Origin: a virus
Length of the DNA stretch: 23,132 nt
IMG/VR virus record: IMGVR_UViG_3300028874_000037
Coordinates: 1 to 23,132 of that record
Strand: one strand, 5' to 3'
The notes beneath the pieces were generated by a model. The model did no database searches and was not told where the DNA came from. It saw only the letters and a list, made by a program, of their open reading frames with translations. Positions 1-7,289 of this stretch are shown piece by piece; positions within the stretch are counted from its first letter, which is position 1, and every line of letters begins with the position of its first letter. Made by a program: the position numbers and the translations under genes.

Positions 1-2
1 CC

Positions 3-71
3 ATTCGGGACTGGAAAGCGGCACTAAACCGCTTCACCATCCAGTTTGAAGAACGGATGACGCAGATTTAA
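3..71 (+). CDS. IS256-family transposase, C-terminal fragment (5' partial at window edge)
   Basis: Only the last 22 codons are visible, ending in TAA at 69-71. The residues RDWKAALNRFTIQFEERM match the usual tail of IS256-family (Transposase_mut, DDE type) transposases as I remember it: a Trp followed by a short helix and a Phe-Glu-x-Arg end. The enzyme excises and inserts the element through its terminal repeats. The catalytic DDE residues lie upstream and cannot be checked. The stop falls about 35 bases before the element's apparent end, normal for this family. Family assignment rests on a short segment and on the repeat that follows. Confidence 0.7.
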   Translation: MRDWKAALNRFTIQFEERMTQI

Positions 72-80
72 TCGAAACCC

Positions 81-106
81 GTTTACACAAAATCCCGGAC
101 ACCCCC
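81..106 (+). repeat. Probable right terminal inverted repeat of the IS256-family element
   Basis: The segment contains TTTACACAAAAT followed by GGACACCCCC. This arrangement (ACACAAAAT, then GACAC, then a C-run at the tip) is typical of IS256-family ends as I recall them. Its partner should begin with GGGGGTGTCC at the left end, outside the window. The outer tip is placed at the C-run because the terminase coding sequence resumes directly afterwards. Confidence 0.6.
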
Positions 107-413
107 GTGGTGGGCGCTACGCATTTTGTTCCGCAATACCTATCGCGCTGTCGTTGAAGGCAAGCCATTTGATCCGGCTGAAATCATTTCCATCTGTCCC
201 GAACTGAAAGAGCTTGTTCCGCTATCCATGGAGCTGTCTCAGCCGACCTATACGCCAAATAAAGCCGGGAAAATTGTTATCAACAAAGCCCCTGACGGAA
301 CCAAGTCTCCAAACCTAGCTGATGCCGTGATGATTTGCTTCTGCCCGAAGCTCGGCAACAACTCCGGCTTGATGGGCTATTACGGCGAGCTGATGGCGCA
401 ACAACAATCCTGA
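107..413 (+). pseudogene. terL: Phage terminase large subunit, 3' remnant (interrupted by IS)
   Basis: The frame WWALRILFRNTYRAVVEG runs to a TGA at 411-413. It carries landmarks of the C-terminal nuclease part of large terminases from Mu-like and siphoviral groups: VVEGKPFDPAEIISI, ELSQPTYTPNKAGKIVI, and the conserved TKSPNLADAVMICF near the end, whose Asp belongs to the nuclease metal site. About 100 residues remain; an intact protein would be roughly 450-600. The N-terminal ATPase (Walker A/B) would lie left of the insertion, outside the window. A TTG at 126 gives an open frame but is not a credible start. The next gene begins 10 bases downstream, so this was the first gene of the head operon. 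With the gene cut, headful or site-specific packaging should fail unless supplied in trans. Confidence 0.8.
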
Positions 414-423
414 GGACCAAACC

Positions 424-711
424 ATGACCCATCGCGTTATGCCGCCGTCGAGCGGATTCTACAACCCGATCCCTGTTGGCGGAATCACCTACGCCTGCGC
501 GGTAAATAGCACGCTGGATGTGCCAGATCATGTTGCCGATGTGATGGTAGCTAATGGCTGGACGCGTGCGGCGGATGGCGGTGCAAACACTACGGCTAAC
601 CGCCCGGTGGCGCCGAAGATCAACCAGACCTTTGTTGATACCACGTTGGGTTATGTCATTAAGTGGGACGGCAAAGCCTGGCGCAATCCTGTTACCGGAG
701 CGGCGGTGTAA
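424..711 (+). CDS. Small phage head-region protein of unknown function
   Basis: A 95-residue protein lies between the terminase and portal genes, with a good ribosome binding site (GAGGA at 412-416) seven bases before ATG. The central part reads YACAVNSTLDVPDHVADVMVANGWTRA. This motif, a Val-Pro turn, a helix and a closing Gly-aromatic, recurs in the 48-residue protein at 6588-6734. The C-terminal half (TFVDTTLGYVIKWDGKAWRNPVTG) looks like a small beta domain of the kind found in phage decoration or tail proteins. No catalytic motif or membrane segment is visible. It stops three bases before the portal start and is surely cotranscribed. Role unknown; a minor head or accessory structural protein is the likeliest guess. 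Confidence 0.8.
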   Translation: MTHRVMPPSSGFYNPIPVGGITYACAVNSTLDVPDHVADVMVANGWTRAADGGANTTANRPVAPKINQTFVDTTLGYVIKWDGKAWRNPVTGAAV

Positions 712-714
712 ATC

Positions 715-3432
715 ATGGCGATTCCCAAGGGTGCCGCAAAGTCTACGGCGCTTGCGCCTAGCTTCGTTGCGCGCGTCGCGGCTGGCGTGCGCTATATGGT
801 TTCCGGCTCTGATCCGTCTTGGTTCGGTCCGGATACGCCGCTTGACCCCGTTACATCGCCGCAAGAGCAGCCAAGCGTAACGGGTCGCCAGCTCGACTAT
901 ATGGTCGGGTTCAACACGATGACGCAGCCGCGTCAGAATGAGCCAGTCAGCTTTGAGCAAATGCGCGCGCTGGCGGACGGATATGACCTGCTGCGATTGG
1001 TGATCGAGACACGCAAGGATCAGCTGGCCGCGCTGAATTGGACGATCAAGCCCAAGGACGCTAAAGCTAAGCCAGATCAGCGTTGCACCGATTTGATTGC
1101 CTTCTTTGCGTTTCCAGACCGCGAGCACGCTTGGGATGATTGGTTGCGCATGGTGCTGGAAGACCTGTTCGTGCTGGACGCGCCTTCCATCTACGTCCGG
1201 CCGACGAATGGTGGACAAGTCTACAGTCTGGAACCAATTGATGGCGCGACCATCAAGCGCGTGATTGATGATCATGGCCGCACGCCGGCGGCGCCATTGC
1301 CGGCATACCAGCAAATCTTAAAGGGCGTGCCGGCCATTGATTACTCGGCTGACGAACTGATATACAAGCCACGCAACCCGCGAACCAGCAAGATCTACGG
1401 CTATAGCCCGGTCGAGCAGATCATCATGACGGTGAACATCGCGATTCGCCGCCAGCTCAATCAGCTCAGCTATTACACCGATGGCAACGTCCCGAACACA
1501 ATTTTCCGTGTGCCGGCTAGCTGGAATCCGGATCAGATCAAGCAGTTCCAGCTCTGGTGGGATTCGCTCACCTCCGGGCAGAGCAAGCACGTCGGTCGGT
1601 TCATCCCGGAAGGGCCGGACCCGATCGACACCAAGCCGGCCGCTCTGAAAGACGAGATGGACGAATGGCTGGCGCGCATCGTGTGCTTCGCGTTCAGCGT
1701 CTCTCCGACGCCGTTCATCAAGTCACAGAACCGGGCCACGGCTGACAACGCCAAAGAGCAGGCCATGCAGGAAGGCCTGGCGCCGCTGCAGAAGTGGATC
1801 AAGGGGCTGGTCGACCTAGTGTTGGTGAAGCACTTCGGCATCACGGATCTGGAGTTCGGCTGGTCGGAAGAGGTTGCACTCAATCCGGTAGACCAGGCCA
1901 CGGTGATGGATAAGAAGATCCGCAACGGATCGATGACCATCAACGAGTCGCGCGCGCTTGACGGCGAAGAACCGATTGAGGGCGGCGACACTCCGTTGAT
2001 CTTTACCGCGGCGGGCGCCGTCACGCTGGACAGTGTAATCAATCCGCCACCACCACCGGCCCAGCTTGCGCCATTCGCTGGCGGGAATACCGATCCTGAC
2101 GCTAGTGTTGGTAATGACGACGACCCGCAACCAGGCGGTAAAGCAACATCACCAGACAATGCCAAAACCGGTGAGAAGGTGGCCAAGGCAAAAAAAGCGT
2201 TGCGCCCGATCGACAGAGACCGCAAAGCAGTAACGGAGCAGCGGGACGAGTTGAAAAGGGCGCTGCAGGATCTGTTCAAGGCTCAGGCACCGCTCATAGC
2301 TGCTCAGGTGACTGCCAGCATGGGCAAGGTGGCAAAAAAGCGCCAATCCTCTACTGACGCCGATCAGATCGATCTGGATCTATCCGACTGGGATGACATC
2401 GTCTCGCAGACCACCTATGTGCTGACCTCTGTTGGCAAGGATGGTGTCGGCGAGGCGCGCACCCAGATCGATATGGGCGTTGATGATGACGCGCTGAGTT
2501 TGGCCAATGACCATGCGATTGCCTATGCCAAAGACCGTGCCGCCGAAATGGTCGGTAAGAAGTGGGTCGATGGTGAGCTGGTAGATAACCCTGATGCTCA
2601 GTGGGTGATCACCGATAGCACGCGAACCATGATCAATGCTCAGGTCCAGCAGGCCATGGAAGACGGCCTGAGCAACGATGACCTTGCTGCCGCGATACAA
2701 GATGGCTACGCCTTCAGCGATGCACGCGCCGAAATGATCGCCAGAACCGAAACGGCTAATGCTGACGTACAAGGCAATCTCGCCCTGTACAAAGAAAGCG
2801 GAATGGTTAGCGGTAAACAGTTGCTGGCTGCGCCGGATTGCTGCGAGGAATGCCAGGATCTGAACGGCACAGTGGTTGGCCTGGATGACGATTTTCCCGA
2901 TGGCGACCCGCCGCTTCACCCGAGCTGCCGATGCGACGTCCTGCCGGTGCTGGACGATGATGACGTCGAGGCGTATCGCCATACCGGCGACTTGGCGAAA
3001 GCCTACAACCCTGATCAGCCGCGCGATGAGCATGGAAGGTTCGGTGGTACCAAGGGCTTCATCGCTGGCGATGCCCCTGTTGAGGCGATCAATGCGGCAC
3101 TGGGAAAGGCGCTTGAGAAAGGCAAAATCTTCTTTAGCGCGATGATGCATATCAAACTGAAAGAGAAACACGGCGCGGACTATGCGGCGGTAATGGCTGG
3201 AATGAAGGCGTGTTTGACCAAGCCGGATTACATTGGGGAGCACCCAGGGCATCCGGGGAAAATTATGCTGGTAAAGGCGGTTGAGGGACTGGAGCAAGGA
3301 AAGCCGGCAATGATCGTTTCAATGGTGGGGAGTCAGAACTCTCACGGGAATTTCCCTGGCGCATCTGCTTATGGCTTGAAGCAAAGTCAACTTGATCGGT
3401 TTGTTGCTGGCGGATATCTCAAGAAAACCTAA
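715..3432 (+). CDS. Portal protein fused to SPP1 gp7/Mu F-type head morphogenesis domain and a C-terminal toxin-like (PBECR-type?) domain
   Basis: At 905 residues this is about twice a usual portal. Residues about 60-450 are portal-like: an N-terminal VIETRKDQLAALNW segment, then YGYSPVEQIIMTVNIAIRR, and a helical stem with PTPFIKSQNRATADNAKEQ. Portals form the dodecameric DNA gate at one capsid vertex. A Pro-rich linker (near 445) and a charged stretch lead to a head-morphogenesis domain (PF04233 type) at about 520-750, with the hallmark ARTETA at 676, the paired cysteines CCEEC, and PPLHPSCRCDVLP. Residues 763-776 read AYNPDQPRDEHGRF, a linker that I recall often precedes cargo domains in phage head proteins. 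The last 130 residues (KPDYIGEHPG, GASAYGLKQ) resemble phage-carried BECR-fold nucleases of MuF-type polymorphic toxins; this last assignment is from memory and tentative. Start ATG at 715 follows the previous stop by three bases. Confidence 0.88.
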   Translation: MAIPKGAAKSTALAPSFVARVAAGVRYMVSGSDPSWFGPDTPLDPVTSPQEQPSVTGRQLDYMVGFNTMTQPRQNEPVSFEQMRALADGYDLLRLVIETRKDQLAALNWTIKPKDAKAKPDQRCTDLIAFFAFPDREHAWDDWLRMVLEDLFVLDAPSIYVRPTNGGQVYSLEPIDGATIKRVIDDHGRTPAAPLPAYQQILKGVPAIDYSADELIYKPRNPRTSKIYGYSPVEQIIMTVNIAIRRQLNQLSYYTDGNVPNTIFRVPASWNPDQIKQFQLWWDSLTSGQSKHVGRFIPEGPDPIDTKPAALKDEMDEWLARIVCFAFSVSPTPFIKSQNRATADNAKEQAMQEGLAPLQKWIKGLVDLVLVKHFGITDLEFGWSEEVALNPVDQATVMDKKIRNGSMTINESRALDGEEPIEGGDTPLIFTAAGAVTLDSVINPPPPPAQLAPFAGGNTDPDASVGNDDDPQPGGKATSPDNAKTGEKVAKAKKALRPIDRDRKAVTEQRDELKRALQDLFKAQAPLIAAQVTASMGKVAKKRQSSTDADQIDLDLSDWDDIVSQTTYVLTSVGKDGVGEARTQIDMGVDDDALSLANDHAIAYAKDRAAEMVGKKWVDGELVDNPDAQWVITDSTRTMINAQVQQAMEDGLSNDDLAAAIQDGYAFSDARAEMIARTETANADVQGNLALYKESGMVSGKQLLAAPDCCEECQDLNGTVVGLDDDFPDGDPPLHPSCRCDVLPVLDDDDVEAYRHTGDLAKAYNPDQPRDEHGRFGGTKGFIAGDAPVEAINAALGKALEKGKIFFSAMMHIKLKEKHGADYAAVMAGMKACLTKPDYIGEHPGHPGKIMLVKAVEGLEQGKPAMIVSMVGSQNSHGNFPGASAYGLKQSQLDRFVAGGYLKKT

Positions 3433-3641
3433 AGCCCGCACAAGGCGGGCTTCGGGGTTGAACCTGAGACAGATGCCATCCTGTATCTCTTGGGGAATCC
3501 TTGCGGACCCTTAATCACCAGTCTTTCGACTGGCGCGGTGGTAGGCTGTTCCACCCTCAGCAGGTTCAAAGCCATTATCGCCCGGCAGTGCTTCAAATAC
3601 AACCCACCAGCCGGTGGGTTATCCATATTTAAGGACCGGCA
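3432..3641 (+). ncRNA. Hairpin-rich intergenic region, candidate structured RNA or leader of the protease gene
   Basis: No credible ORF lies in this gap on the plus strand. Visible helices are: AAGCCCGC 3432-3439 with GCGGGCTT 3445-3452; a long-range 9-bp pairing of TTGAACCTG 3458-3466 with CAGGTTCAA 3561-3569; ACAG 3469-3472 with CTGT 3481-3484; CCAGTC 3518-3523 with GACTGG 3528-3533 around a TTTC loop; GGTGG 3537-3541 with CCACC 3551-3555; and AACCCACC 3601-3608 with GGTGGGTT 3613-3620. The 9-bp helix encloses three of the small hairpins, giving a multibranched fold. The last hairpin ends ten bases before the AAGGA ribosome binding site (3631-3635) of the next gene. It could be a cis-regulatory leader, a processed small RNA, or debris left by acquisition of the upstream toxin-like domain. 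I do not recognise a known family. Confidence 0.35.
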
Positions 3642-4928
3642 ATGAAACTGTTTGCTGAAATCAGCAAGACCGAGGAGCTGGACGACGGCACCATCAAGGT
3701 GTGGGGCTATGCCAGCTCCGACGTCGTCGACTCCGACGGCGAGACCATCACCGCAGATGCGATGAAGGCCGCGCTGCCAGACTACATGAAGTTCGGCGCC
3801 GTGCGCGAAATGCACCAGGCTAAGGCCGCGGGTACCGCAATCGAAGCCGAAGTGCAGGAGGATGGCCGTACCTTCTTCGGCGCGCACGTCGTCGACTCCG
3901 AAGCCGTCAAGAAGGTCAAGGCAGGCGTCTATAAGGGCTTTTCCATCGGCGGCAAGGCCACCGAACGCGACGAGTTGAACAAGTCGATCATCAAGTCGCT
4001 GAAGCTGGTCGAGGTATCCCTGGTTGACCGACCAGCTAACCCGGAAGCCGTGTTTACCATGTACAAGGCCGAAGGCCTCGGCGATGGCGATGGAGGTGGT
4101 GGCGCGCCAGCTGCCGAAGCGCCGGCCATCGACCAGCTGGCCGATCTGCTCAACAAGAGGCAAATCACGCCCGAGCAGCTGCTGGGGTTGGCCAAGACTG
4201 CCGCAGCGCCAGCGCCCGACACCCTAGAGAAGGGCATGTGGTCGGTGCAGGACTTCGCCAGCGTTATCGCGACGCTCGGCTGGATCTGCCAGGACGCGCA
4301 GTCTGAAACCGATTGGGAAGGCGATAGCAGCCCGGTCCCGGCCCAGCTGCGCACCTGGTTTGCTCAGGGTATTGAAATCTTCAAGGCCATGGCCGCCGAA
4401 GAGACCGCCGAGCTGCTGGCCTCGCTCAAGACGTCCGCCGGCGAGATCGACGTGATCGAGATGGCCGCGCGCGGCAGCGATATTGCCAAAGCCGGCGCCA
4501 AGTTCAGCAAGGACGCCAAGGACAAGTTGGCCAAGGCGCATCAGGCGATCAAGGCCGCATCTGATCACCTGGCGTCCACCGGCTACGACCAGGACGGCGC
4601 CGATAGTGACACAGGCAAGGCCGCTGGCGCCGATGATCTGGCAAAGGTGGCTGGCGAACTTGATCTTGCCAAGTCTGACCTGGTCAAGGTTGCCGGCGAG
4701 CGCGACGCCCTACAGAAGCGGGTGAAGGAGCTCGAAGCCATGCCGGCGCCTGGCAAGGCCCTGCTGAAAGCCGTTGGCAAGGCCGCAGATGTCGGCGACA
4801 CGCTGTCGGGTGACAGCGCGGTTGTCAATAAGGTCGCTCCGGTGGTCGATGCTCGGGGCGAAGAAAACGAAGTTGCAAGCCTGATCAAGATGGTTCACTC
4901 GTCCGGTGGCGTGCGCGCCTCGGTATAA
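3642..4928 (+). CDS. Prohead protease (XkdF-like, S78_2-type) with C-terminal scaffold domain
   Basis: The N-terminal 160 residues look like the XkdF/prohead protease fold: KVWGYASSDVVDSDGE near 19-34, a candidate catalytic His58 in REMHQAK, Ser101 in YKGFSIGG, and the closing strand LVEVSLVDRPANPEAVF. Herpes/HK97-type maturation proteases use a Ser-His pair in this layout and cleave scaffold and capsid inside the prohead. The remaining 270 residues are Ala/Glu/Lys-rich, with a predicted coiled coil near 325-365 (DLAKVAGELDLAKSDLVKV), as expected for an internal scaffold fused to the protease. It lies directly before the major capsid gene, the standard place. An AAGGA ribosome binding site at 3631-3635 supports the ATG. 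The exact substrate sites are not visible. Confidence 0.85.
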   Translation: MKLFAEISKTEELDDGTIKVWGYASSDVVDSDGETITADAMKAALPDYMKFGAVREMHQAKAAGTAIEAEVQEDGRTFFGAHVVDSEAVKKVKAGVYKGFSIGGKATERDELNKSIIKSLKLVEVSLVDRPANPEAVFTMYKAEGLGDGDGGGGAPAAEAPAIDQLADLLNKRQITPEQLLGLAKTAAAPAPDTLEKGMWSVQDFASVIATLGWICQDAQSETDWEGDSSPVPAQLRTWFAQGIEIFKAMAAEETAELLASLKTSAGEIDVIEMAARGSDIAKAGAKFSKDAKDKLAKAHQAIKAASDHLASTGYDQDGADSDTGKAAGADDLAKVAGELDLAKSDLVKVAGERDALQKRVKELEAMPAPGKALLKAVGKAADVGDTLSGDSAVVNKVAPVVDARGEENEVASLIKMVHSSGGVRASV

Positions 4929-4949
4929 CTCAACCAAGCAACGCCCTGT

Positions 4950-4971
4950 AACCCGCCTAGTGCGGGTTTTT
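4950..4971 (+). terminator. Intrinsic terminator-like hairpin, first of a pair before the capsid gene
   Basis: AACCCGC (4950-4956) pairs with GCGGGTT (4962-4968) around a 5-base loop, followed by a T-run to 4971. It lies 21 bases after the protease-scaffold stop codon. Confidence 0.75.
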
Positions 4972-4977
4972 CTTTTC

Positions 4978-5002
4978 AAGCCATCCGCACGGGTGGCTTT
5001 TT
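4978..5002 (+). terminator. Second terminator-like hairpin, just upstream of the capsid gene
   Basis: AAGCCATCC (4978-4986) pairs with GGGTGGCTT (4991-4999) with one G-U pair, loop GCAC, and a T-run at 4998-5002. The capsid ribosome binding site GGAG (5009-5012) starts seven bases later, so the hairpin could also shape or stabilise the 5' end of the capsid mRNA. Confidence 0.7.
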
Positions 5003-5018
5003 CCGTTTGGAGACCCTG

Positions 5019-6536
5019 ATGGGTGCAAATACCACCGAAGAAACCATCGCGCTGCTGAAAGTGGCGCAGTCCAACCCGGACGACATCATCAAGTCGTTCG
5101 TGCAACCGTCGTCGGTAACCACCGGCTTGCAGGCGTACAACCTGGAAGCGCCGTCCAAGAAGCTCTACCCGGTGATGACTCCGCTGCGCAACTCCATTGC
5201 GCGTATTGGCGGCGGCTACGCCATCCAGGCGAACTGGAAGGCAATCACCAATATTAACGTCGGGAACACCCGAGCCGGTGTGGCCGAAGGTCAGCGCGGC
5301 GGTGTTATCAACAACGCCGAGACCGAGTACTTTGCTGCTTTCCGTGGCTTTGGCCTGGAAAACTCCCTGACGTTCGAATCGGGCTATGCCGCCAAGAACT
5401 ACGAAGACCTCAAGGCGCTAGCTACTCAGACCACTCTTGAATCGACCATGATCCAGGAAGAGCGCCTGATCCTCGGCGGAAACACCTCACTGGCGATGGG
5501 CACTACTCCAACCCCTACATTGGTTGGCAGCACTACTGGCGGCGCGCTGCCGGCGCAAACCCTGTCTGTAATCTGTGTGGCCTTGAGCCTGCAGGCCTAC
5601 TTGGACACTGTTGGCGTCAATAACGGTGCTAGCGGTCAATCCTTTAGCGCTAGTTCTGCATCTGTTCCGGGGCAGATCACCCGCACCAATGCGGACGGTA
5701 CTACCACCACCTTTGGTGGCGGCTCAGCCCAGAAGTCCGCCAACGCTACCGTGACCACCACTGGCGCCAACTCTTCGGTGACCTCCTCGGTTGCCCCCGT
5801 CAATGGCGCCGTTGGCTATGCATGGTACTGGGGCCCCGCTGGCGCGGAAGTGCTAGGTGCTGTGTCGAGCATCAACTCGGTTGTCATCGCCGCTGCTGCT
5901 GCAGGCTCGCAAACCGCCGCTAGTCTGCCCTCGCAAGATAGCTCGACTTGCTCACTGGACTTTGATGGCCTGTTGACCCAGGCATTCAAGCCGGGTAGCA
6001 ACGCCTATATTGCCGTTCAACCGACCGGCACTGCTGGCGTGGGCACTCCGCTGACCTCGGATGGCGCGGGTGGCATTGTTGAGTTTGAAGTAGCATTCCG
6101 CAACTTCTACGACAAATACCGCTTGAGTCCGACCAAGATTTACGTGTCGAGCCAAGAGCTGGTCAATATCACCAAGAAGATCGTCGCTAACGGTGGCGCA
6201 CCACTGCTGCGCATGACGACCGACGCAAACAACCTGGGCGCCATTCAGGCCGGCGTGGTTGTCGGTGAGTATCTGAATAAGGTGATGGGTACCAAAATCC
6301 CGCTGGTTGTTCATCCGAACGTTCCAGCTGGCACCGTGTTGTTCTACACCGAGCGTCTGCCGTATGCGCTGAGCAACATCAGCAACGTCTGCCAGATGCT
6401 GATGCGCCAGGACTACTACCAGCTTGAATGGCCGCTAGTGACCCGTAAGTATCAGTACGGCGTCTATGCGGACGGTGTGTTGCAGCACTACGCGCCGTTC
6501 TCTCTCGGCCTTATCACCAATATCGCCAACGGCTAA
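5019..6536 (+). CDS. Major capsid protein
   Basis: A 505-residue protein right after the protease/scaffold gene. The ATG at 5019 is chosen over an upstream TTG because GGAG at 5009-5012 is well spaced. The N-terminal region (PLRNSIARIGGGYAIQANWKA) and the segment QTTLESTMIQEERLILGGN look like the N-arm, E-loop and spine-helix region of HK97-fold capsid proteins. The C-terminal part (VFYTERLPYALSNISNVCQM, RKYQYGVYADGVLQHYAPFSLGLI) looks like the P/A-domain end. About residues 180-330 form a Ser/Thr/Ala/Gly-rich insertion that includes VNGAVGYAWYWGPAG, resembling a small beta-sandwich, perhaps a surface domain. The protein would form the icosahedral shell, and its location between two terminator-like hairpin sites suggests separately tuned expression. 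The fold assignment rests on context and pattern, not on a search. Confidence 0.85.
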   Translation: MGANTTEETIALLKVAQSNPDDIIKSFVQPSSVTTGLQAYNLEAPSKKLYPVMTPLRNSIARIGGGYAIQANWKAITNINVGNTRAGVAEGQRGGVINNAETEYFAAFRGFGLENSLTFESGYAAKNYEDLKALATQTTLESTMIQEERLILGGNTSLAMGTTPTPTLVGSTTGGALPAQTLSVICVALSLQAYLDTVGVNNGASGQSFSASSASVPGQITRTNADGTTTTFGGGSAQKSANATVTTTGANSSVTSSVAPVNGAVGYAWYWGPAGAEVLGAVSSINSVVIAAAAAGSQTAASLPSQDSSTCSLDFDGLLTQAFKPGSNAYIAVQPTGTAGVGTPLTSDGAGGIVEFEVAFRNFYDKYRLSPTKIYVSSQELVNITKKIVANGGAPLLRMTTDANNLGAIQAGVVVGEYLNKVMGTKIPLVVHPNVPAGTVLFYTERLPYALSNISNVCQMLMRQDYYQLEWPLVTRKYQYGVYADGVLQHYAPFSLGLITNIANG

Positions 6537-6546
6537 CGGCTGATCA

Positions 6547-6569
6547 CGGCCCGGCTCTTTGTCGGGCCG
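6547..6569 (+). other. Hairpin between the capsid gene and the small head gene
   Basis: CGGCCCG (6547-6553) pairs perfectly with CGGGCCG (6563-6569) across a 9-base loop. There is no T-run, so it is a poor terminator; it may be an mRNA stability or processing element. It ends 18 bases before the next ATG. Confidence 0.6.
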
Positions 6570-6587
6570 AATCTAAAGGAAATCGCA

Positions 6588-6734
6588 ATGGACCCAATCC
6601 AACTAAATGCGCCTTCCGGCGTGTCGTCGGTATCGTATAGTGGCCAGGAATATCAGGCCGTAAAGGGTGTCGTCTCGGTTCCGAGTGACGCGGTACCGGA
6701 TCTGCTGCAACAAGGCTTCTCGCTTGCGGGGTAA
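6588..6734 (+). CDS. Small head-region protein, 48 residues
   Basis: A short gene between capsid and connector, with an AAGGA ribosome binding site near 6575 and a stop three bases before the next ATG, so it fits the operon exactly. The sequence has YSGQEYQAVKGVVSVPSDAVPDLLQQGFSLAG: two beta strands, a Val-Pro turn, a short helix and a Gly-aromatic ending. The same pattern appears in residues 24-50 of the protein at 424-711, so both may be versions of one mini-domain. In related phages such tiny proteins are often found next to the capsid gene, but I do not know their role. No catalytic or membrane feature is seen. It is shorter than most gene-finder cut-offs and could easily be missed. Confidence 0.75.
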   Translation: MDPIQLNAPSGVSSVSYSGQEYQAVKGVVSVPSDAVPDLLQQGFSLAG

Positions 6735-6737
6735 TCC

Positions 6738-7289
6738 ATGGGCGATCTAACGACACTGGCGAATGTGAAAGCGTGGCTCAGCCTCACCGAAACCACTGAC
6801 GATGCTTTGCTGGCGGCGCTAATCAGTGCCGTCAGCAACTATATCCAGACCTGGCTGAATCGCACGATTATCGAGGCTCCGTACAGCGAGGCGCGCAACG
6901 GCATTGCGGGTGGCGACACGCTGGTTCTGGCCAACTATCCAGTGCAAAGCGTTTCGTCGCTGACGATTGATGGCCAGATCATTCCGCAGTCGCCGGACTA
7001 CGTGGCCAGCGGCTACTGGTCTGACGATATCGCGGTTTATCTGGTCGGCTACAGGATGACGCGCGGGCGCGGGAATGTGCGGTTGAGCTACACGGCAGGC
7101 TATTCCAGCGTGCCGCTAGAACTGGCCCAGGCCTGTACCGAATTGGTGGCATTGCGCTATAGCGAGCGCGACCGGATCGGGCATCAGTCCAAATCACTCG
7201 CCGGCGAGACGGTCAGCTTCATGATCAAGGATTTCCCGCCTGATGTGCTAACGATCCTCAACAACTACCGGAAGGTGGTGCCCTTATGA
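6738..7289 (+). CDS. Head-tail connector (HK97 gp6-like)
   Basis: The 183-residue product starts LTTLANVKAWLSLTETTDDALLAALISAVSNYIQTWLNR, the usual helical opening of gp6-like connector/adaptor proteins. A beta-rich middle (YPVQSVSSLTIDG) and a helical end (PLELAQACTELVALRYSERDR) follow. These proteins form a ring under the portal and prepare the site for tail joining. The position after the capsid and before the gp10-like gene is canonical. It overlaps the next gene by four bases (ATGA), implying translational coupling. Assignment is by pattern and synteny. Confidence 0.82.
   Translation: MGDLTTLANVKAWLSLTETTDDALLAALISAVSNYIQTWLNRTIIEAPYSEARNGIAGGDTLVLANYPVQSVSSLTIDGQIIPQSPDYVASGYWSDDIAVYLVGYRMTRGRGNVRLSYTAGYSSVPLELAQACTELVALRYSERDRIGHQSKSLAGETVSFMIKDFPPDVLTILNNYRKVVPL

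Larger units (their letters stand above)
1..106 (+). mobile_element. Right end of an IS256-family insertion sequence (left part outside window)
   Basis: The first 106 bases do not belong to the phage. They hold the end of a transposase reading frame followed by a short non-coding tail that looks like an IS256-family terminal inverted repeat. Immediately after it, the terminase large-subunit frame resumes in mid-protein at WWALRILFRNTYRAV. The simplest reading is an IS inserted in the terminase gene. The left inverted repeat and the target duplication lie outside the window, so the boundary at about 106 is an inference and may be off by a few bases. Confidence 0.75.

Noticed and set aside
72-106. 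Reading the in-frame codons after the transposase stop (KPVYTKSRTPP) as part of the terminase
   Set aside because: They fall inside the IS terminal repeat; the match to terminase is only convincing from WWALR onwards.
280-1314. Long minus-strand frame opposite the small head gene and portal
   Set aside because: Arg/His-rich composition typical of the antisense of a GC-rich gene; no start signal.
3429-4163. Minus-strand open frame over the toxin-protease junction as an immunity gene
   Set aside because: It mirrors codons of the protease gene and has no ribosome binding site or family pattern.
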